NCBI GenBank assembly: GCA_017404985.1
Contig: JAFRBK010000033.1
Location: 24,233-88,232, forward strand
Origin: Clostridia bacterium
GTDB taxonomy: Bacteria > Bacillota > Clostridia > Christensenellales > Aristaeellaceae
Reading direction: 5' to 3'
Length of the DNA: 64,000 bases
The position numbers were made by a program, and so were the translations under genes. Position 1 is the first letter of the stretch; each line of letters opens with the position of its first letter. Under the pieces are notes generated by a model, which was not told where the DNA came from, searched no databases, and saw nothing but the letters and a program-made list of their open reading frames with translations. This document shows, one piece after another, positions 26,665 through 35,588 of this stretch.

Positions 26665-27891
26665 TTAGCCGAACATGCTAATCAGGAAGCCGGCCGCGAT
26701 GGCGGAGCCGATTACGCCCGCCACGTTGGGGCCCATGGCATGCATGAGCAGGAAGTTGGAGGGATTGGCTTTCTGGCCTTCCCGCTGGGAAACGCGGGCC
26801 GCCATCGGAACGGCGGACACGCCGGCGGAGCCGATCAGGGGATTGATCTTGCCGCCGCTCAGCTTATACATCAGCTTGCCCACCAGCAGGCCGCCGATGG
26901 TGCTGAAGGAGAAGGCGATCAGGCCCAGGACGACGATCTTGATCGTATCCAGGGTCAGGAAGCGGGAACCCACCATGGTCGCGCCGACGCTGATGCCCAG
27001 GAACAGCGTAACGATATTCATCAGGGCATTCTGGGCCACGTCGCTCAGCCGCTCAGTGACACCGGTTTCCTTCAGCAGGTTGCCAAACATCAGGCAGCCG
27101 ATCAGGGGCGCGGTGGAGGGCAGCAGCAGGACCACGAAGATGGTGACCACGATCGGGAACAGGATCTTTTCGGTTTTGCTGACTTCGCGCAACTGTTCCA
27201 TCTTGACGCTTCGTTCCTTTTCGGTGGTCAGCGCCCGCATGATCGGAGGCTGGATCATCGGAATCAGCGCCATGTAGCTGTAAGCGGCCACGGCGATCGG
27301 CCCCAGCAGTTCGGGCGCCAGCTTCGTGGTGGTCAGGATGGCCGTGGGGCCGTCCGCGCCGCCGATGATACCGATGGAGGCGGACTGCTGGGCATCAAAG
27401 CCGAGCAGGTTCGCGCCGAAGAAGGCGAAGAATACGCCGAACTGGGCAGCCGCGCCCAGCAGCAGGCTCTTCGGGTTCGAGATCAGCGGGCCGAAGTCGG
27501 TCATCGCGCCGATGCCGATGAAGATCAGGCAGGGATAAATACCGGCTTTGACGCCGATATACAGGATATCGATCAGCCCGCCGTGGGCCATGATGTGGCC
27601 GTAGCTGTGGTAATAGGGGCTTGCCTTGTCCAGGAAAGCATCCCACAGTTCCTGATGGTACAGCGCATCCGGCAGCTGGCCGTCGGTCGTCATGAACACC
27701 GAGCTGACATTCGCCAACAGGCATCCGACGGCGATGCCGACCATCAGCAGCGGCTCATACTGCTTCTTGATGCCAAGATACAGCAGCACGCAGGCAATCG
27801 CGATCATCACCAGGTTTCTCCATCCGTCCGGATTGCTGAAGAAGCCGGCAAATCCGGATTCGGTAACCAGTTTTCCAAGGGAATCTAACAT
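26665..27891 (-). CDS. oadB: Na+-pumping oxaloacetate (or methylmalonyl-CoA) decarboxylase, beta subunit
   Basis: 408 residues, ATG 27891 with GGGAGGATA. About ten membrane segments, with the family motif GIIGGADGPTAI, whose Asp is the Na+-linked catalytic residue in characterised OadB, and the GNLLKETGVTERL cytoplasmic loop. The subunit decarboxylates carboxybiotin and exports Na+. It is last in the oadA-oadG-biotin carrier-oadB operon, so oxaloacetate is the most likely substrate. Confidence 0.93.
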   Translation of the reverse strand: MLDSLGKLVTESGFAGFFSNPDGWRNLVMIAIACVLLYLGIKKQYEPLLMVGIAVGCLLANVSSVFMTTDGQLPDALYHQELWDAFLDKASPYYHSYGHIMAHGGLIDILYIGVKAGIYPCLIFIGIGAMTDFGPLISNPKSLLLGAAAQFGVFFAFFGANLLGFDAQQSASIGIIGGADGPTAILTTTKLAPELLGPIAVAAYSYMALIPMIQPPIMRALTTEKERSVKMEQLREVSKTEKILFPIVVTIFVVLLLPSTAPLIGCLMFGNLLKETGVTERLSDVAQNALMNIVTLFLGISVGATMVGSRFLTLDTIKIVVLGLIAFSFSTIGGLLVGKLMYKLSGGKINPLIGSAGVSAVPMAARVSQREGQKANPSNFLLMHAMGPNVAGVIGSAIAAGFLISMFG

Positions 27892-27907
27892 CGTTCAGTA
27901 TCCTCCC

Positions 27908-28309
27908 TTATCCCAGAACGATAATCGGCGTTCCGGTATCCACTTTGGTTCCTACATCCGTGAGCACCTGGGCCACGGTCGCGTCATGGGGCGCCATGAT
28001 TTCATTTTCCATCTTCATGGCTTCCAGCACTGCCAGCACTTCCCCGCTCTTGACGGACTGGCCGGCCTTCACGTTCACCTTGACGATGGTTCCGGGCATC
28101 GGGGAAAGGACCTGCTCTCCGGCCACGGCAGCAGGAGCAGCGGCAGGAGCGGGCGCGGCAGCAGGGGCCGCGGCAGGAGCAGCAGCGGGAGCAGCAGGCG
28201 CGGCGGCAGGAGCGGGCGCAAAGGCTTCGTATTCGTCCAGAATCATGGCCTCGCCCTGATTCACTTCCACTTCATAGGTTTTTCCCTTCAGGGTAACTTT
28301 ATACTTCAT
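27908..28309 (-). CDS. Biotin carboxyl carrier protein of the Na+ pump
   Basis: 133 residues. After a short N-terminal beta segment there is a long Ala/Pro linker (about 30-63), then a biotinyl domain with the biotinylation motif LEAMKMENE (Lys near residue 99) and GTIVKVNVKAGQSV. It shuttles CO2 from the carboxyltransferase OadA to OadB. In enterobacteria this domain is fused to OadA; here it is separate, as in methylmalonyl-CoA decarboxylases and several Firmicutes. It lies 2 bp from oadG. Confidence 0.93.
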   Translation of the reverse strand: MKYKVTLKGKTYEVEVNQGEAMILDEYEAFAPAPAAAPAAPAAAPAAAPAAAPAPAAAPAAVAGEQVLSPMPGTIVKVNVKAGQSVKSGEVLAVLEAMKMENEIMAPHDATVAQVLTDVGTKVDTGTPIIVLG

Positions 28310-28311
28310 GA

Positions 28312-28671
28312 TTATTTGACCTCCTTGATGGATACGAACCGAAGCTCGTTGAGGGGTTTCTGCAGCTTGTCGGCGACAATGGCCATGATCATCGCGGCAT
28401 CCCGCGGATCCGTGTCATAAATCTTCACCTCGCCGGCGCTGCCGGGAGCCAGCTTCTTCGGAGCGGCCGGCTGGGCCGGGGCGGCAGGGGCAGGGGCAGC
28501 CGGAGCGGCTTGCTTCGCGGCGGGAGCGGCCTTCTTTTTGGATGTCATGATTTTCCCGACGATGATGATCACTGTCATCAGCAGCGTCAGGCCGATAAAC
28601 ACGACAGCGTAGCCGAGCACCGCGTCCAGCAGGTTATCCCCAATACCAAGTACTAAACGGCCGTCTTTCAT
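28312..28671 (-). CDS. oadG: Oxaloacetate decarboxylase gamma-chain-like membrane subunit
   Basis: 119 residues. One N-terminal membrane helix (AVVFIGLTLLMTVIIIVG, about 21-38) is followed by a Lys/Ala/Pro-rich linker and a small C-terminal domain (VKIYDTDPRDAAMIMAIVAD). This is the OadG_gamma pattern: it anchors the carboxyltransferase to the beta subunit. The C-terminal domain is longer than in the classical gamma chain. Confidence 0.82.
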   Translation of the reverse strand: MKDGRLVLGIGDNLLDAVLGYAVVFIGLTLLMTVIIIVGKIMTSKKKAAPAAKQAAPAAPAPAAPAQPAAPKKLAPGSAGEVKIYDTDPRDAAMIMAIVADKLQKPLNELRFVSIKEVK

Positions 28672-28686
28672 TATACAGTTGCCTCC

Positions 28687-30087
28687 TTACGCCTCTTCGA
28701 TGGTGTACTTGACAACCTTTTCGCGGTTGGCCTTGCGGTCCTTCAGGAATTTCTCCGCCTGGGCCGGGAAGCAGATCCAGCTCATCAGGTCTTCTTCGGA
28801 TTCAGCCAGGCTGCCCAGGGCTTCCTTCGCCTTTTTGAAGTCTTCGCCGGTGCGCTTGCTATCCTCGATCCGGCAGTCCACGGGCTTGCCGCCCTCGCCA
28901 AGGATCTTGGCTTCCAGCTCCGGATTCACCGGCGCGGGAGATTTGCCATATTCGCCTTTGAAATAGTTCTTGACTTCGTTGCTGATGTTCTTGTAGCGCT
29001 CGCCCACCAGCACGTTGGTCACAGCCTGGTTGCCGACCATCTGGCTCAGCGGGGTGACCAGCGGCGGATAGCCCAGATCCTTGCGGACCGCGGGGATCTC
29101 CAGCAGCGCGGCATCGAACTTGTCCATGGCGTTCATGTCCTTCAGGTTGGCGATCATGTTGCTCAGCATGCCGCCGGGCACCTTGTACACCAGCGCCTGG
29201 CTGTCGGTCGCCATGCTCTTGGGGTTGATCAGGCCGCTGTCCACATATTTCTGCTTCACGGGTTTGAAGAAGTCATTCACCTGGTTAATGACCTTCTCGT
29301 TCAGCCCGGTTTCAATGCCATACTGCTGCAACGCGTAGAACATGGTCTCCGTCGCGGCCTGGCTGGTGCCGTTGGAGAAGCAGCTGGTGGCGGTATCGAT
29401 CACGTCCACGCCGCTCTCGATGGCTTTGGTCAGGGTCATGTACGCCATGCCGGTGGTGCAGTGGGTATGCAGGATTACGGGCACGTTGCCGACGGCATCC
29501 TTGATGCCCTTGATCAGGTGCTCCGCCTCAAAGGGGCTCATGGTGCCGGCCATATCCTTCAGGCACAGGGTGTCGAAGCCCATCTTCACCAGTTCCTTGC
29601 ACATCTCGACATATTTCTCGACGGTGTGCACCGGGCTCTGGGTATAGCTGATGCAGCCGGAAGCGACGGTATTCTTCTTCGCGTATTTCTTGGTGGCGGC
29701 CAGGGCGGTTTCCAGATTGCGGAAATCGTTCAGGGCGTCAAAAATGCGGATGATGTCAATGCCGTTCTTGATGCTCAGCTCAACGAACTTTTCCACCACG
29801 TCGTCATGGTAGTGCTTGTAGCCCAGCAGGTTCTGGCCGCGCAGCAGCATCTGCAGCCTGGTGTTGGGCATACCGGCCCGGATATTCCGCAGCCGTTCCC
29901 AGGGGTCTTCTCCCAGATAGCGCAGGCAGGAGTCAAAGGTGGCGCCGCCCCAGCATTCCACGGAGTAGTAGCCGGCCTTGTCCATCACCGGCAGGATGTC
30001 CTTGAAATCCGCGTAGGGCAGCCGGGTGGCCATCAGGCTCTGGTTCGCGTCCCGCATCACGGTTTCGGTAAACTGAACTTTTTTCAT
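28687..30087 (-). CDS. oadA: Carboxyltransferase (alpha) subunit of the Na+-pumping oxaloacetate decarboxylase
   Basis: 466 residues from ATG 30087 (GGGAGA site). It moves the carboxyl group of oxaloacetate to biotin, releasing pyruvate. Metal and catalytic residues are visible: TVMRDANQSL (Asp ligand), LCLKDMAG (carbamylated-type Lys) and VILHTHCTTGM (His-x-His ligands). The conserved C-terminal domain follows (GGMLSNMIANL and on). The biotinyl domain is absent and supplied by the separate carrier gene. It is first in the operon and sits 96 bp after pckA. Confidence 0.93.
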   Translation of the reverse strand: MKKVQFTETVMRDANQSLMATRLPYADFKDILPVMDKAGYYSVECWGGATFDSCLRYLGEDPWERLRNIRAGMPNTRLQMLLRGQNLLGYKHYHDDVVEKFVELSIKNGIDIIRIFDALNDFRNLETALAATKKYAKKNTVASGCISYTQSPVHTVEKYVEMCKELVKMGFDTLCLKDMAGTMSPFEAEHLIKGIKDAVGNVPVILHTHCTTGMAYMTLTKAIESGVDVIDTATSCFSNGTSQAATETMFYALQQYGIETGLNEKVINQVNDFFKPVKQKYVDSGLINPKSMATDSQALVYKVPGGMLSNMIANLKDMNAMDKFDAALLEIPAVRKDLGYPPLVTPLSQMVGNQAVTNVLVGERYKNISNEVKNYFKGEYGKSPAPVNPELEAKILGEGGKPVDCRIEDSKRTGEDFKKAKEALGSLAESEEDLMSWICFPAQAEKFLKDRKANREKVVKYTIEEA

Positions 30088-30119
30088 GAAGATAATCTCC
30101 CTATCCTTTTTGTACATAC

Positions 30120-30150
30120 GGGATGCCGTTCCCGATCGGAACGGCATCCC
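30120..30150. terminator. Perfect 13-bp hairpin between pckA and oadA
   Basis: GGGATGCCGTTCC (30120-30132) and GGAACGGCATCCC (30138-30150) pair around a 5-nt loop. The T-rich run lies on the plus-strand side, so for leftward transcripts it may be a weak terminator or a processing/stability element that sets pckA and oad expression apart. Confidence 0.5.
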
Positions 30151-30182
30151 ATTGTTTTCAGTTGTTCAGGCCCGCTGAAATC

Positions 30183-31796
30183 TTACAGCTGGGGGCCGGC
30201 GGCAACCAGCGCCTTGCCGGCTTCGTTGCTCTCGTACTTCACGAAGTTCTTGATGAAACGGCCAGCCAGGTCCTTCGCCTTGGTGTCCCATTCGGTGGGA
30301 TCCTTGTAGGTGTCGCGGGGATCCAGGATGCCGGAGTCCACGCCCTTCAGCTCAGTGGGCACTTCGAAGTTGAAGTAAGGAATCTTCTTGGTGGGGGCAT
30401 TCAGGATGTCGCCGTCCAGGATGGCATCGATGATGCCGCGGGTATCCTTGATAGAGATCCGCTTGCCGGTGCCGTTCCAGCCGGTGTTGACCAGGTAGGC
30501 CTTGGCGCCGCTCTTTTCCATCTTCTTGACCAGTTCCTCAGCATACTTGGTGGGATGCAGTTCGAGGAAGGCCTGGCCGAAGCAGGCGGAGAAGGTCGGG
30601 GTGGGCTCGGTGATGCCGCGCTCAGTGCCGGCCAGCTTGGCAGTGAAGCCGCTCAGGAAGTAGTACTTGGTCTGTTCAGGGGTCAGAATGCTCACGGGCG
30701 GCAGCACGCCGAAGGCGTCCGCGCTCAGGAAGATCACGTTCTTGGCATCGGGGCCGGCGGAAACGGGGCGGACCTTCTTGACGATCTTCTCGATGTGCTC
30801 GATCGGATAGCTGACGCGGGTGTTCTCGGTCACGCTCTTGTCGGCGAAATCGATCTTGCCGTCCTTATCCACGGTGACGTTCTCCAGCAGGGCATCCCGG
30901 CGGATCGCGTTGTAGATGTCGGGCTCGCTGTCCTTGTCCAGGTTGATGACCTTCGCATAGCAGCCGCCTTCGAAGTTGAACACGCCGTTGTCGTCCCAGC
31001 CGTGCTCGTCATCGCCGATCAGCAGGCGCTTGGGATCGGTGGACAGGGTGGTCTTGCCGGTGCCGCTCAGGCCGAAGAAGATAGCGGTGTTCTCGCCCTT
31101 CATATCGGTGTTGGCAGAGCAGTGCATGGAAGCAATGCCCTTCAGCGGCAGGTAATAGTTCATCATGGAGAACATGCCCTTCTTCATTTCGCCGCCGTAC
31201 CAGGTGTTCAGGATAACCTGCTCCCGGCTGGTGATGTTGAAGGCCACAGCGGTTTCGGAGTTCAGGCCCATGGCCTTGTAGTCCTCCACCTTGCCCTTGG
31301 AGGCGGTGTAGACCACAAAGTCCGGCTTGAAGTTTTCCAGTTCCTCTTCAGAGGGCTGAATGAACATGTTCTTCACGAAGTGGGCCTGCCAGGCAACTTC
31401 CATGATGAAGCGGATGGCCATCCGGGTGTCCTTGTTGGCGCCGCAGAAGGCATCCATGACGAACAGGCGCTTGCCGCTCAGTTCATCCTGCGCCAGCTTC
31501 TTCAGTTTGGCCCAGTTCTCCTCGCTCAGCGGATGGTTGTCGTTCTTATAGCCTTCCGTTGTCCACCACACGGTGTCCTTGGAATTTTCATCCATGACGA
31601 TATACTTGTCTTTGGGGCTGCGGCCGGTGTAGATCCCGGTCATTACGTTCATCGCGTCCAGCTCGGTCAGCTGGCCCTTGTCAAAGCCTTCCAGGCCGGG
31701 TTTGTTCTCTTCCGCGAAGAGCACTTCATAGGAAGGATTGTGGACGATCTCGGTTGTTCCGAGGATGCCGTATTGGGTAAGATCGACGGTTGCCAT
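30183..31796 (-). CDS. pckA: ATP-dependent phosphoenolpyruvate carboxykinase
   Basis: 537 residues from [13 protein letters not shown] (ATG 31796, AGGAGGTC site). It interconverts oxaloacetate + ATP with PEP + CO2 + ADP. Motifs: [13 protein letters not shown], the P-loop [11 protein letters not shown], the Asp-rich [14 protein letters not shown] and the adenine-site region [13 protein letters not shown]. In fermenting anaerobes the enzyme often runs in the carboxylating direction. With the adjacent Oad pump it places the PEP-oxaloacetate-pyruvate node in one locus, and a PEP to oxaloacetate to pyruvate route would gain ATP and a sodium gradient. Confidence 0.97.
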   Translation of the reverse strand: MATVDLTQYGILGTTEIVHNPSYEVLFAEENKPGLEGFDKGQLTELDAMNVMTGIYTGRSPKDKYIVMDENSKDTVWWTTEGYKNDNHPLSEENWAKLKKLAQDELSGKRLFVMDAFCGANKDTRMAIRFIMEVAWQAHFVKNMFIQPSEEELENFKPDFVVYTASKGKVEDYKAMGLNSETAVAFNITSREQVILNTWYGGEMKKGMFSMMNYYLPLKGIASMHCSANTDMKGENTAIFFGLSGTGKTTLSTDPKRLLIGDDEHGWDDNGVFNFEGGCYAKVINLDKDSEPDIYNAIRRDALLENVTVDKDGKIDFADKSVTENTRVSYPIEHIEKIVKKVRPVSAGPDAKNVIFLSADAFGVLPPVSILTPEQTKYYFLSGFTAKLAGTERGITEPTPTFSACFGQAFLELHPTKYAEELVKKMEKSGAKAYLVNTGWNGTGKRISIKDTRGIIDAILDGDILNAPTKKIPYFNFEVPTELKGVDSGILDPRDTYKDPTEWDTKAKDLAGRFIKNFVKYESNEAGKALVAAGPQL

Positions 31797-31953
31797 AGAA
31801 GAAAGACCTCCTGATAATGATTTCGGTAACGGGTGGCTGAAACATATTCTCAACCTGTCCCAATTTCTCTTATTCTTCGTCTTTCCCCTATTTCCTGCTT
31901 TGTAACAAAAATTTGATATTTATTTTTTTCACTTCCGCAAACCGACGACAAAA

Positions 31954-31996
31954 AGATCCGCCGGGAACCTCCCTGAAAGGAGATCCCGGCGGATCT
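31954..31996. terminator. Terminator after thrS
   Basis: AGATCCGCCGGGA (31954-31966) pairs with TCCCGGCGGATCT (31984-31996), with A/T runs on both sides. It ends the leftward thrS transcript. The rest of 31797-32027 shows no gene. Confidence 0.82.
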
Positions 31997-32027
31997 TTCA
32001 ATTGTTCCTTCCTGAAACGGTATGGTC

Positions 32028-33812
32028 TCAGGCCCGTTCCCTGATCTGTTTGTCCAGCATTTCGATGAATTCCTTCATGCCCATTACTGTGGTCTGGTCT
32101 GTCTCCCGGTCGCGGACGGACAGGTTTTCTTCATTGACTTCCTTTTCGCCGATAATCAGCATATAAGGAACCTTGTCCTCCTGGCGCGCATAGCGGATCT
32201 TGTACCCGATCTTTTCATTCCGCTCGTCCAGCTCCGCCCGGATGCCGGCGTCCAGCAGTTCCTCCGTCACTTTGGAAGCGTATTCCATGCTCTTGTCCGA
32301 AACCGGCAGCACCTTGACCTGCACAGGCGCAACCCACAGCGGGAAAGCGCCCTTGGTCTCCTCGATCAGGTAGGCCATGAACCGATCGATGGAGCCGAGG
32401 ATGGCCCGATGCAGCACCACGGGGGTCTTCTCCGAACCGTCTTTATCCACGTATTTCAGGTTGAACTTCGCCGGCAGGCAGAAGTCCAGCTGGCAGGTGC
32501 TCAGCGTATATTCCGCGCCGATAGCCGGCTTGACATTAACGTCCAGCTTCGGGCCGTAGAAGGCCGCTTCGCCGATTTCTTCCGTGAAATCGATATTCAA
32601 CTCCCGGAGTACCTCACGCAGTGCACTCTCCGCCTTGTTCCACATCTCGTCGTCCTGATGGTATTTCACCTTGTCTTCCGGATCCCGCAGGCTCAGGACA
32701 CAGCGGTAGTCCGTGATATGGAAGTCGCGGTACACGTCCCGGATCAGGCTGACCACGTTGGCTACCTCGTCTTTGATCTGCTCCGGCGTCACAAACAGGT
32801 GCGCGTCGTTCTGGCAGAAATGCCGGGCCCGTTCGATGCCCTTCAGCGTGCCGCTGGGCTCGAACCGGAAATCATGGGCAATCTCGCCGATGCGGATTGG
32901 CAGGTCCCGGTAGCTGTGCAGCCGATTGGCATAGATCATCATATGATGGGGACAGTTCATGGGGCGCAGCACGAAGCTTTCGCCTTCCACTTCCATCGCC
33001 GGGAACATGTTGTCCTTGTAATGCTCCCAATGACCGCTGGTGCGATACAGGTCCACCGTGCCGACGCAGGGCGTCATAACGTGCAGATAGCCCAGCCGCA
33101 GTTCCTTGTCCCGGATATAGTTTTCCAGTTCCCGCCACAGCGTGTAGCCCTTCGGCAGGAACATCGGCAGGCCCTTGCCGATCAGGTCGTCCGTCATGAA
33201 CAGCTGCATGTCCCGTCCGATACGGCGGTGGTCGCGGGCTTTGGCTTCTTCCACCTGCTTCTCGTATTCCTTCAGCTCGTCCTGATTGCGGAAGGCGACA
33301 CCGTTCAGCCGTGTCAGCATCTTGTTCTTCTGGTCATTCTTCCAGTAGGCGCCGGACAGGGCCGTCAGCTTGAAGGCCTTCAGCGCCTTCGTGTAGGTCA
33401 GGTGCGGGCCGACACACATGTCGATGTAGTCGCCCTGCTGATAGAACGTGATCGTGGCATCCTCCGCCAGGTCGGCAATGTGCTCCACCTTGTAGATTTC
33501 TCCCCGATCCTTCATCAGCTTCACGGCCTCATCCCGGGGCAGCGGATACACCTTGAAGGGCAGGTTTTCCTTCACGATCTTCTGCATTTCCTTCTCGATC
33601 GCGGGCAGGTCCTCGTCCGTCAGCTTCACGTCACCCAGGTCGATGTCGTAGTGGAAGCCCTTTTCAGTGGCGGGGCCATAGGCAAAATGGGCATCCGGGT
33701 ACAGGCGCTTGACCGCCTGGGCCATGATGTGGGCCGCGGAGTGCCGCAGCACCTCCAGCTCTTCCTCTTCGGGACATTCCGCAACACGGCCGTCGTTGTA
33801 GATGATTTTCAT
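32028..33812 (-). CDS. thrS: Threonyl-tRNA synthetase lacking the TGS domain
   Basis: 594 residues from ATG 33812 (GAGGGGAATCT site). The N-terminus has only ~20 residues before LRHSAAHIMAQAVKR, so the TGS domain normally found first is missing. The editing-domain segment FHYDIDLGD and the HQDD region follow, with class II motifs RPMNCPHHMMIYA (zinc Cys/His), RIGEIAHDFRFE, and the anticodon-binding domain at the C-terminus (PVQVKVLPVSD). Expression is under a Thr T-box. Confidence 0.96.
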   Translation of the reverse strand: MKIIYNDGRVAECPEEEELEVLRHSAAHIMAQAVKRLYPDAHFAYGPATEKGFHYDIDLGDVKLTDEDLPAIEKEMQKIVKENLPFKVYPLPRDEAVKLMKDRGEIYKVEHIADLAEDATITFYQQGDYIDMCVGPHLTYTKALKAFKLTALSGAYWKNDQKNKMLTRLNGVAFRNQDELKEYEKQVEEAKARDHRRIGRDMQLFMTDDLIGKGLPMFLPKGYTLWRELENYIRDKELRLGYLHVMTPCVGTVDLYRTSGHWEHYKDNMFPAMEVEGESFVLRPMNCPHHMMIYANRLHSYRDLPIRIGEIAHDFRFEPSGTLKGIERARHFCQNDAHLFVTPEQIKDEVANVVSLIRDVYRDFHITDYRCVLSLRDPEDKVKYHQDDEMWNKAESALREVLRELNIDFTEEIGEAAFYGPKLDVNVKPAIGAEYTLSTCQLDFCLPAKFNLKYVDKDGSEKTPVVLHRAILGSIDRFMAYLIEETKGAFPLWVAPVQVKVLPVSDKSMEYASKVTEELLDAGIRAELDERNEKIGYKIRYARQEDKVPYMLIIGEKEVNEENLSVRDRETDQTTVMGMKEFIEMLDKQIRERA

Positions 33813-33852
33813 AGATTCCCCTCCTCTTTCTTTGGGCGTCTGTACAATAAAA

Positions 33853-34069
33853 GCATCCGCCCTGCATTTTGTGCCGGGACGGATGCTGAAAAAGCATTCG
33901 CGGTTCCACCCTGCTTGTCGTAAAACCACTCATTCCGCCGCGCTAACGGGCGGCTCCCGTCCTCCGTCCGGGAATGGTATCCGCTTCAGCGCCGGCTGCG
34001 GGCTTTCACCTTTCCCCGCTCTCTGGGAACCGACGGCCTGAGGGCATGTTTCCCTTCATCCGAAAGATT
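33853..34069 (-). promoter_or_regulatory. T-box leader (threonine) of thrS
   Basis: The minus strand carries the T-box core GGGTGGAACCGCG (within 33897-33911), then a terminator hairpin GCATCC.../...GGATGC (33853-33886) followed by TTTTATTG. Upstream is the stem I AGAGAG-type element and a specifier loop with ACC (complement of 33976-33978), a Thr codon, which matches the gene it controls. Confidence 0.92.
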
Positions 34070-34075
34070 GCAATG

Positions 34076-34104
34076 AGTATAGCACCTTCCCCGCCGAAAA
34101 TCAA
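34076..34104 (-). promoter_or_regulatory. thrS promoter
   Basis: Minus strand TTGATT (34099-34104), 17 bp, TATACT (34076-34081), placing the start of the T-box transcript near 34069. Confidence 0.7.
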
Positions 34105-34248
34105 CCTGAATTTTCAAACGCCTTTTCTTGCAAATATTGCCAGTTTGTGGTAAAAGTATGGTAACATACAACGTGCTATTTTGATCGGACAGAATAAGGG
34201 ACGGCCCTGGGGCTCCGGGCGTGTTCCGCATTTGGGAGGAAGCGCACC

Positions 34249-35508
34249 ATGAAGAAAAGACTCATTAGCTTGATCCTTTCGGTCATTCTGCTGATTTCCG
34301 TCCTGTCAGCACAGGCGGAACCGGCCCTGAAGCCCGACCTGCCGCGCTCGGAAGCCGCCCTGACTTTAATGGGCTACCTGGAATCAGATCCGGAGCTGAT
34401 GATGCTGATGGAAAAAAGCCTCGCGGCTGCCGCAGAAAGAAACCCGGATCTGAATACCAATCCGGTGCGAAATGTCGATGATTTGTATGATTTTCTGGAT
34501 TGGGCTGTTACCTGTATGCCCTGGAATGTGCTGACAGATCTCCCCTATCCCGAACTCTATGACTGCATCGATCAGAGCATCGACTATATCTGGTACCTGT
34601 TTGATCAGCCTCTGCCTGAACTGGAAGGAAAGGGCTATTACTATCCCTCGATGCAGTATCACGAGCCGATTGCCTCCTGGTGGAAAACGTATAACGATGA
34701 ATGGGGTGCATTCCTCTCCACCGAAGAAAGCTGGAATGATATTTACTATCAGCGGGTTAAAAAGGATCCCAGTATGAACATGCAATATGGATGGTTTGCA
34801 GATACCAACGTATGGCATACATTTAATGAATGGTTCTCCCGTTACCTGATTGATCCGTCCGTTCGCCCGATTGCGGACAGCACCGTGGTTTCCCCCGCTG
34901 ATTCCAGGCCTCAGGGAATATGGCATATTGATAAAACCGGAAATCTGATCCAAAATGAAGGCGTTGTCATCAAGTCGGCCAATTTCACTTCCATTTCCCA
35001 GCTGCTCGGACCGGATTCCGCATACGCGGATGCATTCAAAGGCGGCACACTGACCCACACATTCCTGGACGTGAATGACTATCATCGATACCATTTCCCG
35101 GTCAGCGGAACGATTGTGGAGCTGCGAAAGATCCCTGCAATCGATGCAATCGGCGGAATCATCGAATGGGATCCCGAGTTGAAGCGCTATATCCTGCTCG
35201 ACGCGATTCCCGGCTGGCAAATGATCGAAACCCGTGACTGCGTGGTCATTGATACGGAGGACTACGGCCTGGTTGCCATACTGCCCATCGGCATGTCGCA
35301 GGTTTGTTCCTGCAACTGGGAGAAAGGGCTCACCGTCGGTTCAAAAGTCGAAAAAGGCGATCCGATGGGATACTTTCTTTTCGGCGGCAGCGATATCGTG
35401 ATGGTTTTCCAGTCCTGTGTGAATGTGGATTTCCTCTGTGAGGCGGAAGGAACCGGATATGCCCATATTGTGATGGGGCAGGCCTATGCAAATCTGACAA
35501 TCAGATAA
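34249..35508 (+). CDS. Secreted phosphatidylserine-decarboxylase-like protein
   Basis: 419 residues, ATG 34249 with GGGAGGAAG. A cleavable signal peptide is clear (MKKRLISLILSVILLISVLSAQA). An alpha-helical middle (about 30-200) precedes a C-terminal half that follows the phosphatidylserine decarboxylase pattern: FLDVNDYHRYHFPVSGTI, then VGSKVEKGDPMGYFLFGGSDIVMVF. In the enzyme the pyruvoyl group forms from the Ser of an (L/G)GST motif; here the motif is GGSD, with the Ser kept and the Thr replaced. A secreted protein would act outside the usual membrane-inner-face site. Activity and substrate are uncertain. Confidence 0.75.
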   Translation: MKKRLISLILSVILLISVLSAQAEPALKPDLPRSEAALTLMGYLESDPELMMLMEKSLAAAAERNPDLNTNPVRNVDDLYDFLDWAVTCMPWNVLTDLPYPELYDCIDQSIDYIWYLFDQPLPELEGKGYYYPSMQYHEPIASWWKTYNDEWGAFLSTEESWNDIYYQRVKKDPSMNMQYGWFADTNVWHTFNEWFSRYLIDPSVRPIADSTVVSPADSRPQGIWHIDKTGNLIQNEGVVIKSANFTSISQLLGPDSAYADAFKGGTLTHTFLDVNDYHRYHFPVSGTIVELRKIPAIDAIGGIIEWDPELKRYILLDAIPGWQMIETRDCVVIDTEDYGLVAILPIGMSQVCSCNWEKGLTVGSKVEKGDPMGYFLFGGSDIVMVFQSCVNVDFLCEAEGTGYAHIVMGQAYANLTIR

Positions 35509-35552
35509 GCCATTTCGTCTCTGCTGTTCCCTTGCCTCGTACTGAAAAACAT

Positions 35553-35588
35553 CCCCGGCAGCCGATTCCTCCGCTGCCGGGGTTTGTT
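35553..35588. terminator. Terminator between the PSD-like gene and aroE
   Basis: CCCCGGCAGC (35553-35562) pairs with GCTGCCGGGG (35573-35582), followed by TTTGTTTT. The two flanking genes converge on it. Confidence 0.82.

Noticed and set aside
26581-27888. Long plus-strand open frame opposite oadB
   Set aside because: It is antisense to a clear membrane protein gene and has a His/Gln/Asp-rich composition typical of shadow frames in GC-rich DNA. The same applies to the long frames opposite pckA, thrS, pgk, thiI, aspS and hisS.
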